Part shown: positions 11,561-20,320 of the stretch, in pieces | Numbering within the stretch: position 1 is the first letter of the stretch | Layout of the letters: every line of letters starts with the position of its first letter | Assembly: GCA_903813345.2 (NCBI GenBank) | Contig: CAIIXF020000011.1 | Coordinates: 1,014,071 to 1,078,070, forward strand | Source of the DNA: Owenia fusiformis | Lineage: Eukaryota; Annelida; Polychaeta; Sabellida; Oweniidae | Length of the DNA: 64,000 bases | Direction of reading: 5' to 3' | Translations under genes and position numbers: made by a program | The notes under the pieces: generated by a model | Seen by the model: the letters and a program-made list of their open reading frames with translations, nothing else | The model's database searches: none | What the model was told of the DNA's origin: nothing

Positions 11561-11699
11561 GAGACCGACTGTTGTGGGGAATCATAACCACCGAAGTTGA
11601 ATTCTAAGGGGGAAGGCGGGGTCCAATTTCTCCTCGTGGCTGTATTTTCCCTGGCCTTGGGAGTACGATGAGAATCTGAACGTGTAGGCTTTCCAAGTC
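11341..11699 (-). CDS. Unrecognised gene, last coding exon
   Basis: On - an acceptor TTTACAG at 11700-11706 precedes 2 nt plus 119 codons and a TGA at 11341-11343. The protein is polar and rich in Ser, Thr, Pro and Arg (RNWTPPSPLEFNF, SETPRLQTTDKTPSHS, IRQESISSITENG). It has no domain I recognise. It joins the exon at 11799-11967 in phase (A + GA). The last third of this exon is present again at 10960-11176. It could be a host gene or part of a mobile element; I cannot tell. Confidence 0.5.
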
Positions 11700-11798
11700 C
11701 TGTAAATACACACACAACAAAAATTACATACTTATAAATACAGTATAATTGTAAAATATCCTCAGGTATAGTTCATATTAGCTATAAGAAATACTTAC

Positions 11799-11967
11799 TA
11801 TTGTAAATTGGTGTTTTCCTAGGGGGAGGACTCCTTAGCCGGTTCTTAGAAGGGATGTGGTTATGTTGGAAAGGGGTAGTGGATGTGCGTTCCAAGTCAT
11901 CACTTCGTCTGTAAGGCTCTCGGGGGTTCCAACAATTTCTTCTTCCGCGTCCTCGACTGGGGAAATA
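11799..11967 (-). CDS. Unrecognised gene, internal exon
   Basis: On - the exon lies between a strong acceptor (TTTTCTTTCAG) and a consensus donor GTAAGTATT. It has 56 codons plus one base, starting YFPSRGRGRRNCW and ending PPPRKTPIYN, a basic RG-rich stretch. It splices in phase to the exon at 11699-11341. A further donor (GGAACT|GTAAGTACT at 12111) suggests one more upstream exon, but the Harbinger-like copy begins 60 bp beyond it. Function unknown. Confidence 0.5.
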
Positions 11968-12175
11968 CTGAAAGAAAACATATGAAAGAAAATAAAAATA
12001 GTCATGGAAAGAATCATTTGAAAGTTTTATTGAACACAAAAAAACTATACAATCAAAATATCTATGAGAGAAATAACAAAGCTATAAAATAGCCATAGTA
12101 AAGTACTTACAGTTCCTAGATGAGTAGTTTCAGCTCAGAAAGTCAAGGTACAGATTTGAGAAACCAACGTGCTAA

Positions 12176-12910
12176 CCCCCCTATCACACCAAACTCGTTC
12201 TTACCCGTTCTTGCCAGTCCTACGAAAACGTCGTAAAACGGGCTCAATCTGGCTGTGGTCGGGAAATATGTCTGAAATAATTAGCTTCTTCGTTCTTAAA
12301 CAGTCTTCAATACGTCCCTCTCGTTCGCAGTTCGTTCAGGTCGCACCACGTCGGTGTGCAACGTAGTAGAACGCGTCCCTTAGTCTAGAAGGTCAACATG
12401 ACCTGTTTACAGAACGTTATGGTCGCCATCGAATTTTGAATCGATTCAAAATTCTAAAATCGCATTCCCGTCTGAGAACGATCATAAATAGACCTTAGAA
12501 AGTTGCAGCTACGTTCATTCCGTTCGCACACAGTTTTGAAGAACGCAGTGGCAACTTGTTTGGTGTGATAGCTATATTTTTGCTAAATCGTTCATAAGCA
12601 GTGTTAAATACGTTCTCAATCAGTTTAAACCCGTTTGCAATTAGTTCTACCTCGTTCTCAACACGTCCTCAGACAATTCAACTCGTTGTTAAAACGTCCC
12701 TCGTAGGATTGAAGTACGACGGTTCCGTTCGTAGTACGTCCAGCTCGTCGTTAGTACGTTGTCACTCGTTCTAATTGTAGAACGTGACGACCACGAAAAC
12801 ATTTTGAGCATTGTCTTAGTTCTAGAGGACCTACCCGTTCGAGTACGTTCGATGAAGTTTGTTAATAGATCCCAAACGGTTCTTAGCAGGTCCAGTCCGT
12901 TCGTACACAG
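12176..12910. mobile_element. PIF/Harbinger-like MITE, copy 2, truncated
   Basis: Same family as 2207-3008 and 54206-55014. TAA lies at 12173-12175 and the left end CCCCCCTATCACACC is intact. The right end stops at GTACACAG (12910), where it is fused to the interior of a gypsy LTR, so the right inverted repeat and its target duplication are lost. Confidence 0.85.
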
Positions 12911-14367
12911 TACACGAGGTAGAATATGTGAATTTGGCTTGTTGTGAGATGTTTGGAGTTTGGATAACGGCAAGTTGAGTCTTGGATGTTTGATACTACA
13001 GTGTGTCTCAAAAAAATGTTACACTTACAAAAAGTTCAATATCTTTCATGATTTTGATTTTCCCCCTAAAATATACTTAGATACCAAATGACCAGCCTTT
13101 CTCGAATAAATCCACACCATCAGATTCAAAATCCGTCCATGATTAGCTGCACAGGACAGATTTTATACACGCATGTGAAATCTGATTTGCGCCAACTTCT
13201 CAGTGGTTGGACATGTGGTGATCAATTCTTTTTTGGTGTGAATGCTGTGGACAGTGATATCTTGATATGATCAATGATCCAGTTGTTTCTTTCCTGGATA
13301 GAAATACAATATTTCATTGTCAAAGGTTCAATTTTGTTATGAATGATGGCAAAAGGATGGTGCAAAGGCCTGTGGGAGATCATTTGGTAGAACTCTTTGG
13401 AAATCAGAAAGTAGCATTGAATTACCCAATTGATTGGCCCCCAGGGTCATCACACTTTACACCCTTGATTTTTTGAGGGGCCTCTGAAAGCGCTTTACAG
13501 CATCACAAACTGACCTAAATGAACTTCTACAAACATAATTAATGGAATCAGTGTGATATTACAATGCATGTTCGCATAGGCAAGGGTACCTCAGATCCTC
13601 AGATTTGCTTTCACATTCAACATGTTGAGGGGACCACATGTTTATGTGGATAGACCCAATGACCATATGTAAGACAAATAGGAAAATTACAGAATGACTC
13701 AATTAAAGGTCAAGCTTCTGCTCAGAAGAAAGTTAAATGTTCAAGAAACAGTTCTTCCTTTGTCATTTGGTCCCTCCAATCACTTAGAAGTTGGCGCAAG
13801 TCAGATTTTACTATGTGACACTAAAAGGTGTCCTGTGGAGCCAATCAAGGACAGATTTTGAATCTAATGGTGTCAAATTATTCGAGAAAGATTTGTCTTT
13901 TGGTATCCAAAGTATATTTTTGGGGGAAAAGTCAAAATTATTAAAAGATATTGAACTTTTTGTAAGTGTAGCATTTTTTGAGACACTCTGTAGAGTGATA
14001 TACGGAAGCACATTAGGTATAGTACAACGAGGTGCACCTTTGTCTTTATCACTAGAAGTAGTTTGAAGGCAAGTAGTTGATAATGTTAGATTAGTACGAT
14101 AGCCGAAGTTAGGGCGTGGCTCAGCCCTCTGGGGCTCCGGGGTCGGATCCCGTTATAGCTCAAGAACTATTTTATCTAGTTTTATATTGTTTTAATATTA
14201 CTGTATGCATGTATCCTTGTTGTTAAATGTTGTAAATATATATTTTATGCCTCCAAACGTGTTGATTTGACGTAATTTGAAATCCTTGTAAATGCCCTCT
14301 ATCCTGTCTTTGTTTTGCTAGACTACTTTCAATTCCATCAATACCCCCTTATAAAGGTCTCATTACA
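12911..14367 (-). mobile_element. Partial gypsy LTR, copy 2, interrupted by mariner
   Basis: Begins at TGTAATGAGACC (14367) on - and matches the LTR at 9104-9774 almost throughout. It is truncated at 12911, where it abuts the Harbinger-like copy. A 992-bp mariner was inserted at GATACTA|GAGTG, a site that is unbroken in the other LTR copy. It retains about 72 bp (around 14118-14189) absent from the first LTR. Confidence 0.85.
12999..13990 (+). mobile_element. Mariner-like element, 992 bp, decayed
   Basis: TA duplication at 12997-12998 and 13991-13992. Terminal inverted repeats of about 140 bp begin CAG[TA]GTGTCTCAAAAAA and continue through TACACTTACAAAAAGTTCAA. Inside on + is a decayed transposase whose C-terminal part is legible at 13320-13500: NDGKRMVQRP, then IDWPPGSSHFTPLIF, corresponding to the family QDGAPPH and WPPRSPDLTPLDFF blocks. 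A stop follows at the expected L-W-G. Too short and mutated to be active. Confidence 0.9.
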
Positions 14368-15205
14368 CTACCATAAACCTGCTGCTAATATAGTGACTTT
14401 ATGGCTGTGCAAAGAATTATGGGAAATTGGGTCAAGTTTCTATCTAGGTCAACGGTCAAGAAGTAGGTCAAACCGTAATTTTTCCAAATTTCTCCGTAAT
14501 TCTTTATTATGTTTCGATTTACGTTCAATTGTAATATTTTAAAACAACGCTATTCATTGACTCTGGAGCTGTGTCATTTTTGATTACTCTTATACAGATT
14601 ATCATATATTGCGTCTGGAAAGTAGGTTTAAAAACGAAGTTCTCTAAATTCAACAAATGAGCTGTCACAATAATAGATAATAGAATTTTTTTTCAGGATT
14701 CCGGATCTGCAATCAGAATTGAAACCCAAACTTCCGTTGATGGCGTTTTAAAGTGAAACTCAAAAGTCATTATTTTCACTCCGATTTTCAAGCTCTTAAG
14801 CAAGATCAAAATCTAGGTCATTTTGTAAGTTTTACCACTTTCTGCATCATACTTCAATATTTGTGTCCGAATTTCGAAGGATTCCTTAAAAGAGACTCTA
14901 TTCCACAGGATAGCACAAACTTTATATGCAAAAAGGTCCAAAAACCCTGTTATCTGATTGGTCTTATCCATAAAATACAGGGCGAATCACAAAACGCAAC
15001 AATCCATCACGAAGTTAAGTTTGGCCAATTTGCGAAAAGAATAATTTTTCGCCAAACCATGACCCAATGTCAATGAATGACATACCATCGGAAAGAGGAG
15101 ATAAGTGGCTTGATGGTACATTGAATGCAATTCATGCTGTAATCACTAGATTTGTGCTTTTCATAGATAACAGTTTGTTGCGTTTTTGATACAAACTGTA
15201 GATAT
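14368..15205. repeat. Diverged copy of a CTAGGTCA-rich repeat family; no gene
   Basis: Segments such as TCTAGGTCAACGGTCAAGAA, TTTTGATTACTCTTA, GTCTGGAAAGTAGGT and CAGGATTCCGGATCTGCAA recur in the same order at 21150-21500 and 21800-21960. It is an old dispersed repeat with no ORF I can name. Confidence 0.6.
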
Positions 15206-18200
15206 TCAATTCAATTCAATTTATTATTCAATTCTAGTTTTCATACAATATAAATTTACAAGTGATATGAAAAGGACACCCCGGGGGGTGTATGGATTCC
15301 ATGTTTTGAAAAAAATATAATGTGTTATTCACAAAGCATGTAATGTTAGAACAGTTATTGTAGTGTACATAAATTACAAAGCATAGATCTACTTTTTTTA
15401 TCTTGATGTAACATAGTGGAAGTATGGTTCAAAATAACTAATAACGACTTAACAAATTGGACTTAAACTTTCGTTGAACTGAGTTTCTCAAATCAGAAGA
15501 TAAAGAGTTATAAATTGATGGGCCACTTGTCCCAATTGATTTCCTTCCATATTCTGTTCTAAATGGTTGAACAATCAAATCATTTTTTGATTTTGTGTCA
15601 TGTGAGTGAATTGTTGATCTTAATGAGAAAAGATGGTTGAATTTTTTAAAAGGGAAATCAGGCGATTCAGAAAGTGTTTTTTGTACAAAGCTAGCTGTTT
15701 GATGGGAATGTATATCAAATACGTTTAAGATTTTTAGCTTCTGAAATAGTGGACCTGAAGGGGCAAAGCTATCAGAATACGTAATGACTCTTAAGAATTT
15801 CTTTTGCAATATATATAATTTCTGAATGAGTGTTTTTATGGCATTTCCCCATAATATATTTCCATAGCTTAGGTAAGAATAAATCATTGAATAATAAATT
15901 GTAGTCATGGCATTCAAAGTCAGTCGATGTCTAGTCCTGTATACTATACCAATCAAATTAGAGATTTTTGTACATATAGCGTTAATTTGAGGAGACCAGT
16001 GTAACTTCGAATCAATGATAACACCAAGGAAGTTAATTTCTTTCACCTCTTCAATTGGCTGGTTGTCAATCTTAAGGATAATATTCTTGTTGTTCAGATC
16101 TCTTTTATTGCTAAATATCATAAACTTGGTTTTGTCAACATTAAGAGTTGGTTTATTTGCCTTCATCCAATTTGAGACATTTTGTAATTCTTCATTCATT
16201 TCAATGACTAGATTTTCAATATTTTTGTCAGTAAGCGCAATATTTGTGTCGTCAGCATATAAAACAAAGGATAGTTTATTTGAGACTAGATATATGTCGT
16301 TAATGAAGATTATAAATAAGAGGGGGCCTATTACTGACCCTTGAGGTACTCCATATTCAACTGTATTTTCAATTGATCTATATTTCACATCAGTCTCTGT
16401 AAATTGGTCGAGTGAAACATTCTTCTTTGTAAATTCTGTGATGATTCTTCTATTTTCAAGATAACTTGTGAACCAAGAAAGAGCTACTCCACGAATGCCA
16501 TAGAATTCAAGTTTTTGTAATAATATTTTATGATCAACAGTGTCAAAGGCTTTGGTTAAATCAATATAAATACCAAGACTAGTTTTCCCTGAATCTAAAG
16601 ACTTTCTAATATTTTCAATGAAATTTAAAAGGGCCATGTATGTTGAGTGTTTTTTCCTAAAGCCATATTGGTGTAAGTATAAAATTTCATATTTTTCAAG
16701 AAATACGGTAACCTTATCATGAACAATTTTTTCCAACATTTTAGAAAATACACTTAAGATAGAAATGGGTCTGTAGTTATTAAAAATTTCTTTTAAACCT
16801 TTTTTAAATATGGGAATGACTCTAGCAATTTTCAATGCATCAGGAAATGTTCCAGTAGAGATTGACAGGTTAAAGATCTGTGTAAGTGGGGCTGATAATG
16901 ATTCTTTTAGTAATTTGACAACTGAGGACTTAATATCGTCTATTGAAGCAGCGGAAGGTTTCAAAGATTTAAGTTGATTCTTAACATCAGTTTCTGTTAC
17001 AGGAGTTAAAAAGAGTGATTTATCATTTGAATTAATTTTTCTTAAATTAACCATTGGATCAGTATTACTATGAATCTTATTTGCAGGTTTATTACCAATA
17101 GAGCTAAAGAAATTGTTAAAGTTTTCAGCTATTTCAGCGCCATCTGTAGTTTGTCGATTATTAAGGTTAAATGTATTATTTATTTTTGATTGTCCAGACT
17201 TTTTTTTTAAGATGGTGTTAATTATGTTCCAGGATTTTTTTATGTTGTCTTTATTTGCTTCAAATTTATTTTTGTAATAAGCTTTTTCAGCATTTCGAAT
17301 TACATGAGTTAATTTATTTTTATACCTTTTATACATGGCTTTGTTTTCCAGTGTTGGATTCTTTTTGTATTTAATATAAAGCTTACTTTTGTCTCTAGCT
17401 GATATAATAATTCCAAGAGTAATCCAGGGTTTTTCATTATCATTGAAAGTGCTGACTATTTTTGATTTTACTGGTAGACACCTATTATAAGCTTCGGTAA
17501 ACGTTTCAATAAAAGAATTATAAGCATTATTTACACACTGAGATTGATAAATAGCATGCCAATTAATCTTTGAGATCTCTGATTGGAGTCTTGTACATGT
17601 TTCATCATTAATTAGTCTGTACTGGATCTTTAGTTTTTTAACTTTGGGCTTCTCATGATTATTAACAGCATAAATGGGAAAATGATCTGAAATATCATAC
17701 AAAATGATACCAGATTGAGCAATATTATGAGCATTGGTAAAGATGTTATCAATTAAAGTAGCACAGTTTCTGGTTATTCTTGAGGGCCTATAAATCAACG
17801 GCATATAATTGTTTGTGTATAAATTACACAAGAAATCATTTGTTTGATCATGGTCATTTGCTTTAAAAAGATCGACATTAAAATCGCCAAGGATATATGA
17901 AATTTTGTTCTCAGAAGCCACTTTTTCTAGAAATATATTAAATAGATTATTAAAATCATTTAAGTTAGCATTGGGAGGCTTGTAAATAGCAGTTACAATA
18001 ATATTTTTTCCTTCATCTTGTTTTATTTCAATGGACACTGATTCACATTTATCAGAATTAAGTTTGAGATCCGATCTTTCCTCAAATTTGTACTGTTTAG
18101 CAATATGGAGGCAAACTCCCCCACCTCTAGACTGTTTTCTCGAATTAAATACAGTATTATATCCATTTAGTGAAAAAAGCCTCTCATTGTGTTGAGTTAA

Positions 18201-18238
18201 CCATGTTTCAGACAGCATTGATATCTTTGGTTTTTACC
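15206..18238 (-). mobile_element. 5'-truncated LINE (CR1/L2/Daphne-like)
   Basis: The element runs on - from about 18238, where the coding sense stops abruptly upstream, to a 3' tail made of three AATTG units at about 15206-15220. The 3' untranslated part is about 230 bp. The coding part lacks stops, so insertion was probably recent. No clear target duplication was found. Confidence 0.85.
15438..18218 (-). CDS. LINE ORF2: endonuclease fragment and reverse transcriptase
   Basis: 926 codons without a stop. The first Met is internal to an apurinic/apyrimidinic-type endonuclease (LSETWL at 2-7, GDFNVDLF at 111-118, SDHFPIY at 177-183); the start of that domain is missing. Reverse transcriptase spans roughly residues 455-760: NYRPIS at 481, YIDLTKAFDTVDH at 551, GVPQGSVIGPLLF at 623 and the catalytic YADD at 654-657. 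The tail contains the RxRHRL...YSMIYSYLSYG...LWG block typical of Jockey-group, CR1 and L2 elements. It copies LINE RNA into DNA at a nicked target. The 5' truncation (TAA stop six codons upstream of the Met) means this copy is probably not autonomous. Clade assignment is by motif style only. Confidence 0.9.
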   Translation of the reverse strand: MLSETWLTQHNERLFSLNGYNTVFNSRKQSRGGGVCLHIAKQYKFEERSDLKLNSDKCESVSIEIKQDEGKNIIVTAIYKPPNANLNDFNNLFNIFLEKVASENKISYILGDFNVDLFKANDHDQTNDFLCNLYTNNYMPLIYRPSRITRNCATLIDNIFTNAHNIAQSGIILYDISDHFPIYAVNNHEKPKVKKLKIQYRLINDETCTRLQSEISKINWHAIYQSQCVNNAYNSFIETFTEAYNRCLPVKSKIVSTFNDNEKPWITLGIIISARDKSKLYIKYKKNPTLENKAMYKRYKNKLTHVIRNAEKAYYKNKFEANKDNIKKSWNIINTILKKKSGQSKINNTFNLNNRQTTDGAEIAENFNNFFSSIGNKPANKIHSNTDPMVNLRKINSNDKSLFLTPVTETDVKNQLKSLKPSAASIDDIKSSVVKLLKESLSAPLTQIFNLSISTGTFPDALKIARVIPIFKKGLKEIFNNYRPISILSVFSKMLEKIVHDKVTVFLEKYEILYLHQYGFRKKHSTYMALLNFIENIRKSLDSGKTSLGIYIDLTKAFDTVDHKILLQKLEFYGIRGVALSWFTSYLENRRIITEFTKKNVSLDQFTETDVKYRSIENTVEYGVPQGSVIGPLLFIIFINDIYLVSNKLSFVLYADDTNIALTDKNIENLVIEMNEELQNVSNWMKANKPTLNVDKTKFMIFSNKRDLNNKNIILKIDNQPIEEVKEINFLGVIIDSKLHWSPQINAICTKISNLIGIVYRTRHRLTLNAMTTIYYSMIYSYLSYGNILWGNAIKTLIQKLYILQKKFLRVITYSDSFAPSGPLFQKLKILNVFDIHSHQTASFVQKTLSESPDFPFKKFNHLFSLRSTIHSHDTKSKNDLIVQPFRTEYGRKSIGTSGPSIYNSLSSDLRNSVQRKFKSNLLSRY

Positions 18239-18467
18239 CCACGGAGTAAGTTAAACCGAACATAAACAAAACCAGTTACAACAAATGAAGCCTACTATCT
18301 CACATATACTTGACTGTTTTACACAACAAATATGTAAGATGCTTCAAAACTGTATTCGACCCGATTGAATATAAACTTGATAAGTATTTTAAATATGTGC
18401 GATACCAAGTATCATTCGAATTAGGTAAACATATTCATTTGCTGTAAACATATTCATTTGTGGGGAA

Positions 18468-18768
18468 GTCACGTGACTTACCGAATGATTTTAAATAAAC
18501 CGATGCTCACTGTTTTGAGGAAGGGTAAGTCACGTAGTTTCAGTCACGTGACTTGCACCATCTATATATTCTAAGAGCTCTGGTGTGATTCTCCAATTGC
18601 GAACACGTATCTTCTATTAAGAAAAAGATCGCTTGAAGCCGCATGCCTGTTGCAATGATCTTATATCTTCTCAATTTCCTCTCTGGTGAATATGAATCTT
18701 GTTCAAATTCTTTTCCCTCGCTTGTTTCATCCATTTTGAAATAATTTCTACGTCATTGGTCACGTGAC
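18468..18768. promoter_or_regulatory. Cluster of three GTCACGTGAC palindromes with CCAAT and CRE half-site
   Basis: GTCACGTGAC occurs at 18468-18477, 18543-18552 and 18759-18768. Two are set in the longer context CACGTGACTTACCGAATG. This 10-mer is the canonical CLEAR/USF-type E-box bound by bHLH-zip factors such as TFEB in animals. On - the 18768 copy runs straight into CCAATGACGTAG, a CCAAT box with a CRE half-site, 14 bp before an ATG in AAAATGG context. The arrangement looks like a compact minus-strand promoter; use by a gene is unproven. Confidence 0.45.
18540..18734 (-). CDS. Small open frame behind the CACGTG/CCAAT motif
   Basis: 64 codons beginning MDETSEGKEFEQDSYSPERK, with good initiation context (AAAATGG) and a normal amino-acid mix. 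No family recognised. It could be a first exon (weak GTGCAAGT donor near 18556) or chance. The E-box/CCAAT block directly upstream is the only reason to list it. Confidence 0.25.
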   Translation of the reverse strand: MDETSEGKEFEQDSYSPERKLRRYKIIATGMRLQAIFFLIEDTCSQLENHTRALRIYRWCKSRD

Positions 18769-19378
18769 TTACCGAATGGTTTCATTTATGTGGGGTAGGT
18801 GACTTGACTTACCGAAGATGATTTTATGCGAAAGTACATGTCATTAATTATGTGGGATAAGTCACTATATGTCCGTGCTATTTTGTACTCTATGATAAAT
18901 GAACATTGTTTGGTTCTAAAGTGTATTTGTATTTGATGCGTGTCCTAAATTATATGTGTCAACCGTCTTGTCCCGTGTGTACATGGACTTAAATATGTGA
19001 CATTTCACCAAATTGAATAACACAAACCGCATATACAAGTGCATTTACCGAATATAAAGGTACAAAAATCAAATATAAATGTGTAAAAACAAACAAATTA
19101 ACGTTACGCGTTTTGAATTATTTTAGTAGAGTGGAATATCGAATGGTGGTAATCAAATACAAAAGTGCGAAAATCGAATAAAGATGCAGAACAATTCCAT
19201 GTAATTGTCTAGCCGAGAAACCTATGGTATAGGTTTTCTACATTCAAATCAATCATTATCATCAGATATTTTGCATCAGTTCCGAGGCATTATGATCATC
19301 TTTACATTCTTGTGAATTATAGTAACATTTTGATCATACCTTCACCCTCTTCTTCTTGTTCACTTTCTTCAGTAACGT

Positions 19379-19464
19379 TCACGCAGAATTTCGCCCGGCA
19401 CCCAGATGCTGTTCATAAGATTCCTTCACTGTATTGCATTCCCCAGTTCCCCGTACAGTCGGCT
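19379..19464 (-). CDS. Possible terminal exon, unrecognised
   Basis: On -, TTTGCTGCAG acceptor then 2 nt and 27 codons (PTVRGTGECNTVKESYEQHL...) to TGA. No upstream exon found and no family recognised; could be chance. Confidence 0.15.
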
Positions 19465-20320
19465 CTGCAGCAAATATTAATATATGAAAAATTAATATAT
19501 TGCAAAGTCATGGTGTCGTTTATGTCCATGTAGAGACAATACGAGTATTGCAGAAGTGTAAACAACTAAGTTTGAGCTAGAATTAGTTTGAACTCATATG
19601 CATGTTTTAATTGCACATCATATGGTTACTTTTGAAATGAAATGTGAAAAGGGAAAAGCGCTAAGAGGTGTCAAAGGAATGGTTTTGAGGTTGTCCCCTG
19701 AGTTCTAAATCCACAATCACATCGTGGACTTGCAACATTTTGAAAGTTGTGGGAATGTAAATATATAACCAACCATCTGCCATTTTTGTTAAATTTCATA
19801 AAATTCATCAATTTTGACATCAAATTTTGACCCAATGTAATGGAAATATAACATTGCGGACTTAATAGGGAATAGAATCAAGATACAGATTTATTTACTT
19901 TATTGGGATTTATTTTGTTCCCCGCTTAAAAAATAGTCGTTCAAACAAATATGGGGGTTAACATGTAAACACGAAATGAAATAGAGTGGTTTTGTTTATA
20001 TATGATGACTTCTAAGCATGTTACACTGTTTTAGGACACTTTGGCTAGTACATGGCCATTTAGAAAATGGCCACCATTTTATGTGTGCTTTTTTGCATTT
20101 TTTCAACTATAACTCAAAAAGTAATGTAGCGATTTTGTTCATATTTAATAATTGACTACTTATAAACATAGTTCACTGTTAATTGACAATTTTGCTAGAA
20201 AGCAGCAATTTAAAAGTTGTTTTATGAAGTTTTCTCTTACTAAAATTGTAGCAATTTTGTAAAGAAGACAGCCAGGGCCGTTTTTTTATTATTTGCAACG
20301 CCTTGGCGTTGCTATTTGTT

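Larger units (their letters stand above)
18239..20320. other. Mostly no gene; CACGTG cluster and two weak exon candidates
   Basis: Apart from the E-box cluster (18468-18768) and two weak minus-strand coding candidates listed separately, the stretch is AT-rich and shows no array or transposon ends. Confidence 0.4.

Noticed and set aside
16015-16344. Plus-strand 109-codon frame
   Set aside because: Antisense shadow of the LINE reverse transcriptase.
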